Assembly (NCBI GenBank): GCA_025331125.1
Contig: JAOALB010000206.1
Coordinates: forward strand, 1-64,000
Reading direction: 5' to 3'
Length of the DNA: 64,000 nucleotides
Source of the DNA: Mycogone perniciosa
Lineage: Eukaryota > Ascomycota > Sordariomycetes > Hypocreales > Hypocreaceae
The position numbers and the translations under genes were made by a program. The notes under the pieces were generated by a model. It was not told where the DNA came from, made no database searches, and saw only the letters and a program-made list of their open reading frames with translations. Each line of letters begins with the position of its first letter. The first letter of the stretch is position 1. Below are positions 35,401 to 46,304 of this stretch, one piece after another.

Positions 35401-38400
35401 GCTGTCGCAAGACTCTGCAATGTGTATGGCAATGCATTTACAAATCAGGAGATCAAGTACCTTGTCGACACCATTGTTAGCAACCGTGAGCCCAGCGCAA
35501 GAGCAGGTTGTGCAATGGCTCTTGGTGCTATCCAAACTAAGGTCGGGGGTATGGCTGCTGGCTATCATCTAAAAACGATCCTTGGTATTTTAATGTCTCT
35601 CTGCAACGACCCTCATCCAATCGTTCATTACTGGGCCCTTGAAGCCCTGTCACTGGCATCAGATGCCGCTGGGCTGAGTTTTGCTTCATACGTCCCCAGC
35701 ACCCTAGGAATGTTAGCTCAGTTGTACTTATCTGAGACGCATCATTCGGAGATACCATCGGTCGTTTCGATGAATCTTGAACTGGAACTTTCTACCACGG
35801 CAGCCGTTACCCGATGTGTCGATTCGCTCATCAACGTCTTAGGCCCCGACCTGCAGGATGCTAACAAGTCAAGAGAGCTAATCTTCACTTTGGTTGAGCA
35901 ATTTCAGAAGGAAGACGACGTATTTACTGAACAGGCTGCATTAGGTTGTCTGGAGCATCTCTCTTTGTATGCCCCAGGACAAATGCACTTTGCAGACTAT
36001 GTCAAGGTACTTCAGAAATACCTCTCATCTGAGCACACAGCCTTGCGAGATGTTGCCGTAGACGGTATTTACAACATCATGAAGAGAGATCCACGAGATG
36101 TTCTCAGAGAAGCAGACAAGGGGTTCGAAGATCATCTTTGGCTTGTATTGGATACAGAGCCATCTCACGATGGCATTCGGAACACCATTCGAAACTGGAT
36201 GCATCAAACATGCCTCAATGAAACCAGCACATGGCTTCAGCGCTTCCAAACGGTTCTTAAAATGACCAGAGCAAAATCCATAGAAGAAGAGAGCGCTTCT
36301 AAAACTACGTCAGGTGGGCTTCCTGATTTGCAGGACGAGGAAGTCGCAGGTTTCGCATCTGCTTCTGCTGCTACCAAAGAGGACAAGGGTGATATTCCAT
36401 CAGCAGCTGAGCCTCTACGATGGCAAGTTACAACATTTGCAATCAGCTGTATCTATGATATGTTCGCCATTGTTGCAAAGGATGTCGCGGCCAACGGAGA
36501 GTCCCACGCCCAACTTGCATTGCAGAACAAGATTGCCGATGTTGTTCGTATAGCATTTTCCGCGTCAACATCAAGTGTCTTGGAACTTCGCATCTGGGGT
36601 CTCAAAATCATCGGTGCCGTTCTCAAGATGTTTGGGAAAACACTCGACCCAGACTTTGAGGAAGCTATGCTCTTGGAGCAGTATCAAGCTCAAATCAGCT
36701 CAGCTCTCACGCCAGCCTTTGCCGCTGATTCATCTCCAGAGTTGGCTTCGGAGGCCGTCAACGTGTGTGCCAGCTTTATTGCAATAGGCATTGTTACCGA
36801 TGTCGACAGGATGGGGCGCATTTTGAAGACGCTCGTGAGCGCTCTAGAAAACTTCTCGACTGAGAATGAAAATGCAGGAATTGGAGAGTTGAAGGGCCTT
36901 AGCTCTAATGCACAGGTCATGGTCAAAATATCGGTCTTCTCTGCTTGGGCTGAACTACAGGTTGCCAGTACCGAGCAGAAATATCTCCTGGATGTCATAA
37001 AGCCGCATATTGGCAAATTGACGCCTCTCTGGCTTGAGTCGCTCCGAGAGTTTGCACGACTTCGATTCGAGCCGGACATCTCCATGACACTAGGACCCCC
37101 TTCTCTATCTGGCAGCCTCGATACCATTTACGCAGCTCTGAATAGAGAGACTCTACTTCGCTTCTACCAGGACTCGTGGCTCAAGTTAGTCGATGCTATT
37201 GCAAGCCTGATCGAACAAGACAGCGAATTTGTATTTGACGCCCTAGATGGGAAAGAATCAAGTGCTACTGCCACCAATGGACACAGCAAGGTTCCGGGCA
37301 TCAATTACCGGGATGAACCTGTTGCTTTCTTCTTCGTACTATTTGGTCTTGCTTTTGAAGCCCTTGCGATTCGCCCCGGACAGGACAATTCCCTTGCAAC
37401 ACAAGAGCAGATGCTAGCCATTCTCCAGGCGTTGAAGAAGATTTTGCATCCCAGCGTTACTGGGCATGCCATCTACCATGCTGATGTCTTTTCAGAGACA
37501 ATGGACTTGCTTGATCGCCTTGTACTTACAGAGGGCCTAGACGTTCAAAGCGTGATAGTAGAGGTTGCCAGAGATTTGTGTGTCACTCACCCCTCCGCTA
37601 GAAGGCAGACAGAAGAGGATGGCGATCTTTCTGAGGACATTGATCAGTTATTTGAACTAACTCGAATCATTGTCCTTGTGCTGTCAGGCATTGTGCCGAA
37701 TCTCTCAGAAGGCAACCAGCCGACAAGACATCAAATGAATGGAGAGGCCATCCTCCTTATCAATACATCACTGAATGCACTGGTGGATGCTGCCGAGGTC
37801 TTTCCGTCAATCATCAAGACAGACCTTCATGCATGTATAATCCATATCTTTGCTACCATTCTTGCTACACCCGACTGCCAGGAGGTGATTGTACCCCAAT
37901 CGCTTGCTACGCTGAAGCGATTTGTAGCCAGCATGTCCAGATCAAGGAAGGACTTGGCCAATGGGCCATCAGCCACCGATATCCAACTACAAGGCTGTCT
38001 CCGTCGCTTCCTATCGATTTATCTAAATGCTCAGAAGCGAGAGACACCGACGTCTCTAGCCGCTGTTAAAAATTGCCTTCTTGCCACCACGATTCTCTTT
38101 ACAAGTGGCAGGAATCAACTCCCTGCCACTGAGCCCCTTGTTGCGCGCTACCTGGATGAGGTCTTGGATTGCCTCACCGATCGAATGGTAAGTACACGCC
38201 CCCATGCCGAGTCTCCCCGGTGCTTTGACTAACATGCATTGTTCCAAGACTGCCAAGATTGCCGCAAACTGCATCAGATCATTAATGTTACAAGCAGCGC
38301 CCACATCAGCAGACCTCAGCATTGCCCGCTATCTCTTCCCGCGATTGATCGCCTTTGTGACCGATGTGGAGCCTGAGGATCCTGAACGAGCTCGGTCACT

Positions 38401-38728
38401 TGTCAGCCATACGCTGTGCCTCTATGTTGGCTCAGCCAAGCTGGACCGGGTCCCGGCTGCAATGTCCATGGTCATCCCGGCTCTTATGACGAGGGCGACC
38501 GGGGAAGGGAATGAGGTCTATGCCGAAACGAGCACGCGTCTGCTTGAGCTAGCAGCCGTCGACCAGGGGGTTTTCCGAACGATTGTTGGTGGACTGAGCG
38601 GTGGCCAGAGAGCCTTCCTCGAGGAGGTGATCCGTTCAGGACGCCAAGCCGCAGATGGTGCAGAGAAGGCTACTGCTAGCGAAAGCAACCAGCCAACTAT
38701 CACATTGAAGATGAATTTCGGTGGTTAG
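32497..38728 (+). CDS. Giant HEAT-repeat protein, HEATR5/Laa1 type
   Basis: Scaffold-like HEAT-repeat protein; yeast Laa1 and animal HEATR5 associate with the AP-1 clathrin adaptor and act in trans-Golgi/endosome sorting. Exon 1 is 32497-38187 and exon 2 is 38249-38728, with a 61-nt intron; 2,056 residues in total. The whole length is alpha-helical HEAT-like. The HEATR5 hallmarks are visible: the N-terminal AIRNNLG-like segment (here RVIRNNLGACFAHIF), LCNDPHPIVHYWALEALSLASDAAGLSFASYV near residue 1,050, and the C-terminal GQRAFLEEVIRSG. A charged insert with lysine-rich and proline-rich parts lies at residues 285-330. The single large exon and the 6.2-kb length are normal for this family. No TACTCCGTA motif occurs anywhere in this gene. 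Confidence 0.9.
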
Positions 38729-40552
38729 ACGGGGGCTCCTTGAGCCTCAGCGGCCAGTCACGGGTGGCTTGGAGTAGCATCGTGGATCTTGCCAGGGTCA
38801 AGCACATCAGCTTTCATGCAAACCTCCGCTGGGGGCCAAACACATGCAGGCGTGTATCTAAGCACAAGGTACATGCCGGTACGGACAAGATATGAGGCAC
38901 CTACGTGGCCAACGGATCCATGCAGCGCGCTTTATAGCGGTATGTTGGCCTCCTCGCTGCGAGGTCTCCTCGTTGAAGGAATTGGCGGAGGCTCCCGAAG
39001 GTGGACAATGGGAATAACATACCGACCAGGATGTCGGAGCTACACTACATGGTGCTCCACGTCGGCACAGAGATTTAAATGACAAGATGAGATCTGGGGA
39101 AGATTGCCTGCATGACGTGCAGGGGGGATTGGAGGGTCTTGTGGTAGGTGATGAGGCATGCCTACTGGCCAGTTTGAGATCAGGCAACAATACTCCGTAA
39201 TGACTTTGACATGTACGAATATACGAAGTACCGTTCATTTCAAATACATACTCTGTACTCCGTACTTTGTATGTACATGCTGGTATGATGAGCTGCACGT
39301 CGGCCATGTCGTCCGGGGTGCAACTTTGCAGCCCGGTTTCGAATGCATCTGTTATTATTGCATGTTATGTCCCGTTCGAGGGCAGACAAACAAACAAAGC
39401 ATGTAAAGCCAAAGTACTACTCCGCATCTACGGAGTATACGGTACTACCAATCTACCATTATTGTGTATTCGTTCTCCGTACGACGCCGTTGCTGTCGTT
39501 TTACTCTGTATGCCCATACTTCGTACATACCTTGTTATATATCTACGCATTCCAAATATCTATGCAATACGAAATACAAAAAATACACAACTTATTTACA
39601 TCTATGAATACATACACGGATAGATACGGAGACGAAAGTCATGACGCTGCGGCATATCCCATAGCCCCCACCAACTGGTGCGACATGCATAAGGGACAAA
39701 CAGACGAGACACACAGACACGCATACAGCTCGTTGCTGCAAGCCTGTTGGTTTTCTCCAAAACACACCTACGGAGTAGTCAGTACGGAGTACATATGCAT
39801 ACATTACGAGGTTCTCATGCATAAAGCTAGCACCATAGCTGGTGAGAGGCCCGTCCCGGCTACCCGGTTTCTCCAGCGGATATTATTACCTATTACTTCT
39901 CCTGCTACTCCGTACTCGTTTAGGCTACTCACTGTGTTAGTATTATGTACATATCAGATCCTACAAGTCGTATTGCACAAAGTTTGTGATCCATTTATAG
40001 AGGACCGGTCAGCTAGTCTGCATATGACTACTACACAAAAGGCAGAGTCGTGGCATCACCAACCAATGTACACATAACTATGACGGCCTCGAGACGGCCG
40101 GCCATGCGAGGTTGCTGCACGTCGTACTCCGTACAAGTAGTATGGATGTACAAGCTCATGCAAGGATACACATACCAAGCAGGCCAAACAAGGGTGTCCG
40201 AGACATGAAGCACATGTAAGTAGTAAGTAGTAAATTGTCGGTGTCGCGTTCGGGAGAATACCACATGGAAAGCCTCCAACTAACACCACTCCGTCCAATT
40301 TTTGACTCCGTCCCGCCAACAAAGCCCGTGGCGCTTCGCTCCACACGACACCCAAAACACTAGCCCAGCCCTGAAAGGTGAGCAAGTGGTATGGCTGGTA
40401 CTGGCATGAGCTGGCCAGAAAGAAAGACGACAAAAGAACCTCCCAACTCCGTGACTAGTGCGACCTCTAATAAGGGCTCATAAGCAAGCACTCAGCCTCA
40501 TCCTACAAACGGCCAACAACATGAGCGAGAGAAGAGGGATAGGCATTCCCCT
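38729..40552. other. Gene-free spacer, densest TACTCCGTA region of the left arm
   Basis: Convergent 3' ends of LAA1 and the RRM gene flank this 1.8-kb interval. TACTCCGTA/TACGGAGTA copies occur at 39191, 39256, 39429, 39769, 39783, 39906 and 40125, with many truncated relatives. A 244-codon open frame (39343-40077, +) runs through the motifs and has no protein-like composition, so it is not called. Neighbouring genes face inward, so these copies are not in a shared promoter. Confidence 0.6.
39191..40133. repeat. Cluster of seven TACTCCGTA/TACGGAGTA 9-mers
   Basis: Seven exact copies in under 1 kb, in both orientations, plus TACGAAGTA at 39232 and TACTTCGTA at 39519. Flanking sequences differ between copies, so this is not a longer repeat that merely contains the 9-mer. 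Confidence 0.85.
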
Positions 40553-42201
40553 CTACTCTGCACGCTGGCGAGACGACCCATCCGCAATAACAGGCCAGAC
40601 CTTGTTCTCTTTCTCCACTGGCTGACCTTCAACCCGGGTCGCCTTCCTCTCCATTGGCTTGTTCTCCGTCAGGGGGGTCTCGATCTCCTTCCATTCGATT
40701 TCCTTCCATTCAATCCCCTTCCATTCGAGAGGACTAGTCTCCCTCGTCTCGGAAGCTTTAATATCCCTCTTCCCGAAAGTCTTGATGGCCTTCTTCTTCT
40801 CCGGCTTGCTGTGGCCATAGTAGGGAGACGACCCACACTCCTTGTAGCGCATCCGATGGCTCTTAGATCCACCATTGCGAGCCCCCTTTGTATCTTTGCG
40901 AGTGTGTGGGGAAGTAGACGCCAGGGTGGACTCCTGCTCGTTTACCTTGACCCCTTCTCTGGTAAACCGAGCCGAGACTTGGTAAGGATGGAAAAGGGCC
41001 TGGTCTAGTAGTCCTATAGCTGCCTGAGCCGCTTCCGTGGTTTTGAAAATGACGTAGGCATGGCCTCGGGCGCGATTCTTGTCGTTCGGCGGAACCTCAA
41101 TGCAGCTGATCTCCTGAGCATATTGTCTCGTTGTACCCTGTATCCAAGCCGTGATTTCCTCAGCAGTCGCCTGGCGAGGCAATTGCCTAATGAGAATCTT
41201 GCGGGGCTCGGTTTGAATGTACACATTGGGGTTGACAGGTTCCGCCGTGTTGCTGTAGGCATTTGTGTACGACGCGGCCGCAGGCTGAGTGCAATACGGC
41301 ATCACGTACTGTACACCCTCATACGGGAATCGACCGGCAGAGCCAACACTCGGTGAGTGTTGCTCTCCGTAGCCAAAGTCAGGACTGGTTCCGGCCGGAT
41401 ATGCCGTCCAAGGGTCTGTTCCGGCATAAGGATCGACTAGGGTCTGGTGAGGGATAGTTGGTGTAGCGTTGTACGCTGACATCGCGACAGGACTTGCAGA
41501 GTAGCTCGCGCCGCCGTTGCTTTGTGGGTATCCATGCATATAGAACTGCATCATACAGACATTGTCAAATAAAGTACATGCAGGATAGTGACAGGAGAGA
41601 AGCGTCGAAGGCGCCCGTACCTGACCGTAAGATGCTGCCGAGTACTGTGTTAACGCATGCTGCGGTCCGTAGCGTGTTGGCCGCGGAGTCTGAAAATAGG
41701 GGATCTTCGATGTAGGCGATTTCCGTTCATTTTTGTAATGCGACGGGCTTTCGACCAGTTCTTTGATCTTGATCGACTCGGTCTTGTTCTTATCAGAGGT
41801 GATGATAGAACGCCCTTTGAAGTCGACGGTGTTAATATGCCCTAGTCACCACTTAGCGTTGCGTTCCTGGACGACGAGATGCACGTGTATCAGCAATTGC
41901 GGGGGCGTACTCCAGGCCTTCTCGAAGTTCTGTTTCCCTCTGAGACGAATCCATCCCGATGTACTGGTCTGGAAAAGCTCGATGTGATCAACAATGCAAG
42001 CCTGGCGCAGCCAGTCCTTCAACTCCTGCCACGGATCCGAAAGGGAGCTAAGAGTCAACCAGGTTAGATGGAACCAGAGTATGGGATGTGGTGACAAACA
42101 TTGCAGATGGTAATATAATAGATGCCAGTCTTGTCTCCAGGTCCAACATCCGCTTGGATTGTGTTCTCCGAGGAACTCGATTTGGACGGTTTGGATGACA
42201 T
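40553..42201 (-). CDS. Two-RRM RNA-binding protein with a possible frame disruption in RRM1
   Basis: Exons 42201-42100, then 41911 upstream to either 42047 or 42025, then 41841-41621 and 41545-40553. RRM1 begins IYYITICN and continues ELKDWLRQACIVDHIEL ... SGWIRL. RRM2 in the last exon has RNP2 (KILIRQLP) and RNP1 (RGHAYVIF). Between the domains are KGRSIIT and a Tyr/Pro-rich linker. With the expected CTTAG acceptor (42048), LPFGS follows ICN, but the frame then slips by one before WQELKDW. Using GTGGCAG (42026) keeps the frame (477 codons) at the cost of the conserved LPF...WQ loop. The last 100 residues carry EWKxIE repeats. RNA binding is certain; the target and process are unknown. There is an in-frame stop just upstream of ATG 42201. 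Confidence 0.8.
40672..40736 (-). repeat. In-frame EWK(E/G)IE coding repeat in the RRM protein
   Basis: About three imperfect 15-18 nt units (ccattcgatttc / ccattcaatccc type) encode EWKGIEWKEIEWKEIE. The repeat may be length-variable between strains. Confidence 0.75.
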
Positions 42202-43548
42202 GATAAGACAAACTGTTCACACAACGCTCTCTAATATGATTCTCGTGCAAGGTTCCAGAATTTGGTAAGCCGTGTGCGACTCCGTAATGGTAACGCGCCG
42301 GGGCAACTAGACGACGTGCGCTATGAATAGGAGCCACCAGTTTGAAAACGTCGTTAATAAGGGGGTTGTGGGAAACGCAACGCAGAGCCAATGCCAGAAA
42401 CATCGAAGGCCTCAGTCTAGCGGCACCTTTAAGGAGAGAGAGAGGTTTTATAGGAAAGCCTCTCGGGCAAGGAGCAGGGGCTTGAGGCAATCCAGGAGCT
42501 GGGTAGTAGGACATCATCACTGAAGTCAAAGTCAACTGCTTGTCATGTACCTACACGTACTTGCCGGCAGTGGAGCATTGACGACCAAGTATACAGACAT
42601 ACGACCCGCACATCCAACCACACTCGAGTCCAGCCTACAAGCATGTACTTCGTACGGAGTACTTTTGGGTGTTTGCTGACCTGGGTCATTGCATTGCGAC
42701 TCCTCCTCTCGCATCTCAGCCTTAAGCCAAGGGTTGGGCGGGCCGGGATTCCACAGGGTTCCTGCAATATGTCGGTGGATCACAGTCGTTCAGAGACTCT
42801 GATCCAGCGGTTTGCCATGCTTTGATGCTTGTCATGATGGATCATGGTGGATAGTAGTACCCCAGAAGCCAGATCGAAGTACGAGAAGTAGTGAGTCGCA
42901 GCGCCCTAATTAAAGTGACATGAGTCCAGGGTGTCAATGCGCCGTGCACCATACGAGGACTAGGCCTATCCCGTTACTACTGCATGAGACATGTCATATG
43001 CAACATCTTGGCGAGGAGTATATCCACGAATCTGGAGAAGCATACTCCGCCGAAAATAATCGGGGTGTACAGATGGCGTGGGCTCAATCCTGACGCCTGC
43101 TGAGCATAATGGTAGAATTTGCGCTGGAAATATGATAGAGACGGCATTGAAGTTCTCATCATCAATCACTTCATATCCAGGTGGGGGTTTATTGGACCAT
43201 ATAATCAACCCTTGTTTGGATCGCTTTTTGGCCATGTTCCAAGTCCTAATACCCTGGCAAGCGTGAGAAAAGAGGAAACGCTGGACTTCCTTATTGCACG
43301 TTGACGCTTGATGCTGGTTCGTCAAAAGAGAACGCCACGATGTAACCAGACATAGACTTGCGGCCGGAGATCGCGTGTTGAAAGCAACTTAGAAGTAGTA
43401 TCGGTGGGCTACCCAGTGTTCGCCGCCAACTTGGAGGGTACGAACGGCTCGCTTCTGAGGCTGCCCGAGGCATAGGCCGAACAATTTCCACGTATGCAAA
43501 CAACAGTGTGGGCTAGACGCTTGGTCCTTTGATTGGCTACTAGGAAAT
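42202..43548. other. Spacer between the RRM gene and WRAP73
   Basis: Holds the RRM-gene promoter and the WRAP73 3' flank. One TACGGAGTA is at 42653, fused to a TACTTCGTA (42646) through a shared GTAC. Open frames at 41846-42535 and 42966-43325 (both -) have no family match. The first overlaps genuine RRM exons in another frame, so I call neither. Confidence 0.5.
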
Positions 43549-45288
43549 TCAAACATTCTTGAAGGAAAATGTATCGTCCATGATTGATGTTTGTTCCGCG
43601 ATGTCCGCGTCGTCCACTACGTCCCGGGCCGGTGTCGGGCCATCAAAATCTCCAGCTCCATCGTCCCATTGACCTTCAGGCATATGCTCCCAAGGGTTGG
43701 AGGCTTGGTTTGCGCTCAACGGACATAAGAAACGGTATTGTTGGACGTCCGAGACTAATAGTACCGGGAATTCGGTTTTGCTATTGATCCACACAACCTG
43801 CGTCTTGCCCACCGCTCTTCCATTCGGTAGGTGGTCCTCCGGGACTACAGTCGTAGGCCCGTTTGACAATGGATCCCAGATGAAAGCCACGCCATGCTGG
43901 GTTGCGTCTTGGCATGTCACCAAGAGTAGCTCGCGGGAGCTTGGATGCCATTGGAAGTTGACAGCGGCGTGAAAGACGAGAACGGCTCTAAGTTCAGCTG
44001 CCGCAACGTCCCATATCCACAAAGTGCACGGTGAATCATCGAGCCTAGTTGCCAGAAGAGTTGATGAAGCATCGAATGCAGCCATGGAGCAACCTGACCT
44101 GAGTTCCGCCACCGAAGCTTTGCCTTCAGCGGACGGTCCCGGGGGCGATAGCATTTGAGTTGCCCGGAGGAAGGTGTGTGTGGATCGCCCCGAAGGCGAA
44201 GAGGTTTCGATTTGTTCCTGCCACACCTTGAACGGTGATCAGGGGGTGGATCTTGACCAATTCTATGCATATGTACGGGTGGTGAGGGGGTATGTACTTA
44301 CTTGGAGAGTGTCTTTTGGGACAATGGTGGTGGGATGAAGCAACCTCAAGCTTGCCCTCCAAGACTGTGCGCTAAGGACAGCGATACCCCTGCTATGGTC
44401 GCAAACAGCACACAGTTTTGCATCGGGGCTGAGCTGGCATAGCTTGATTCCCGGTTCTAGATCGGCGTCTAGCTCCTTCAAGAGACTGGAGGCGCCAATG
44501 GTGCGGAAGTGTTGGCCGTCAGCGGCATAAAGGACAACGCGATGGCCTTGGGCTGCCGACTCCCAGAGAAGAAGCCATTGGCCATTGGGAGTCCACGTGA
44601 GGCCCTGTGCATCGAGTATTTCCGGGCTCCAGGATCTGAGCACTTGGCGGCTAACGGGATGGTGGAGGCTAACAAGATCTTTGCCGCCAATGCGGGTCAA
44701 CAGCGCCATGTGTCTGGTATCTGGGCGAAAGGACAATCCTCGCGAGGCAGATGTAGGCTGGTGAAACTTGGGGCTAGCGATCTCGACCACTTTGGCGGTG
44801 CAAAGGTCGAAGATGAGGAGTTTCAGCCCAGAAGCAGACCAAACCAAAAGCTCTGTATCTCGGGCGCCGAACTGGATAACAGAGGGCTTGCCACTGGTGG
44901 AAACATGGTTGCGGATTGTAGCATGGAACGATGAGCCACGCACAGCAGCAAACACGTGCAACTGGTCAGCTGCAGAGACAAGAAATTTGGAAGAAGCTGG
45001 AGCCCACAAGAGGGTGGAAGTAGAGGTAGAGGCCGATGCGGAAGCAGGGCCGGAAGCAGGGCCGGAAGCAGGGCTTAGTTTCACGACATTCGTGACCCGT
45101 AGCGTCTCAGTCGACCGGATGATAACGGTCGAGGAACTGAGAGTAGCAATCAGCCGTCCATCTGGACTCGGCTTGCATTGGGGCGATGCTGTGCAAGTAC
45201 AATCCAATAGTCAGTATCCATCAGCCGTGAGGGCAAGCGATTTCATGCATAGATAGTACATACACTTGAATGCTGCAGAGCAGTGCAT
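43549..45288 (-). CDS. WD-repeat protein WRAP73 (WDR8) orthologue
   Basis: Centrosome/spindle-pole-associated WD40 protein; in fission yeast and animals the family partners with SSX2IP/Msd1 to anchor microtubules. Exon 1 is a 25-nt mini-exon (45288-45264), and exons 2 and 3 are 45188-44302 and 44226-43549; both introns are 75 nt. Total 530 codons. The join recreates the family N-terminus, AFKSSPQCKPSPDGRLIATL. WD-like blades follow (LLWAPASSKFLVSA; LTWTPNGQWLLLWES; CQLSPDAKLCAV; FDASSTLLATRLDDSPCTLWIWD; FQWHPSSRELLLV). Residues around 60 contain GPAS repeats from a 12-bp tandem unit. The tail is acidic. The length is somewhat above the 460 residues usual in animals. Confidence 0.9.
45044..45073 (-). 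repeat. 12-bp minisatellite inside the WRAP73 coding sequence
   Basis: Two and a half copies of ggaagcagggcc in perfect tandem encode SGPASGPAS in the WRAP73 frame. Because the unit is a multiple of three, length changes keep the frame. Confidence 0.85.
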
Positions 45289-46304
45289 TAGGACCTGATG
45301 GTTCTCTGCCGGCGTCTGCACAGCAGGGGCTTCTCTTCTAAGTGTCGTGCAGAAACGAATTGGCAGCAGAGGCAGAGCCGTGGTCCTATCAGGACTCGGA
45401 CACAGACCGAACAGAACTTCTCGTGTGCTTCGGTCCAGCTATGCATGCCTTCTAAACGCCATCACCAAGGGCAGCAAACAAAGCGCAGAGTGCGTGGCAC
45501 AAGGCAGCCAGCATGTATGTACTCCGTATTCGCAGTCGTTTGCCACTCTGAAAAGCAAAACGCTCACCCGCTCTCTTTGGGTTGCACGGCTTCGAACGAC
45601 AAGACGGACGACAACACTACTGTATATTGGCGTGTCCGAGAGCGAACGAACGATGTAGATTTGTAGATATGTACGGACGAAGTACTACTCCGTAATATCG
45701 TCAGGCATGTAGTAATAAGAATACTCGGAGGTGCCAAGAGAGTGGTGTGGGCGTTTTCCTCCATGTCCCTCCTGGGCTTAGCGCCACGTTCCTTAGCCCG
45801 TTCGTTCTGCATGTCAACCGTCACTACTCCGTACTACTCCGTACTCCAGATTACTATTCGAACCGCACTAATAATGGCATTGTTCCGTTCTCTCCCTCTC
45901 TCTCCACAGACATCACCAGTATCGTTACCATTTTCTTTCCGGATCGCTGCAGTCCCGGCTTGTTTGCCACTAATCTAGAGCATACGGATAGGGCTACTGG
46001 TATTCTCACCTGACCAGGCTGGGCCGCTGCATCATCGGAGAGGGGAGGGATACGAGAGATGATCTGAGCGTGTTTGTCCACCATCTATCTATCATCCACC
46101 CATCACAGCCATCCGGATCGCTTCCGCTGGCGCTTTTCGGCCTGTTAGTCGCACAGTCACACCAATATGGCGTCGGCGTAGGCGGTGGTCTCCCGAGTCT
46201 CCCGTCTGCCTGAAAGATATCACATCGCAGCTTCGCCGTCCCATACGTCGTACTTCTTTGTACATACTACGCCGAGCCCTGGCATCCATTCCTAGGTTGC
46301 CAGC
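45289..46304. promoter_or_regulatory. Divergent promoter interval between WRAP73 and MoaA
   Basis: About 1 kb between start codons transcribed away from each other. It carries four TACTCCGTA copies (45520, 45686, 45825, 45835; the last two only one base apart), all on the same strand. No nitrate-regulation site can be claimed with confidence. Confidence 0.5.

Noticed and set aside
39343..40077. 244-codon + strand open frame
   Set aside because: Composition is dictated by TAC-rich motifs (many Tyr and Thr), it lies in the densest motif region, and there is no recognisable domain.
41846..42535. 229-codon - strand frame overlapping the RRM gene
   Set aside because: It overlaps RRM exons in a different frame. 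The RRM frame has family residues and matching introns; this one does not.
42966..43325. 119-codon - strand frame (MTNQHQAST start)
   Set aside because: Some stretches look protein-like (KPPPGYEVIDDENF), but there is no known family, no neighbouring exon with a matching phase, and the length is within chance for this DNA. A decayed gene is possible but unsupported.
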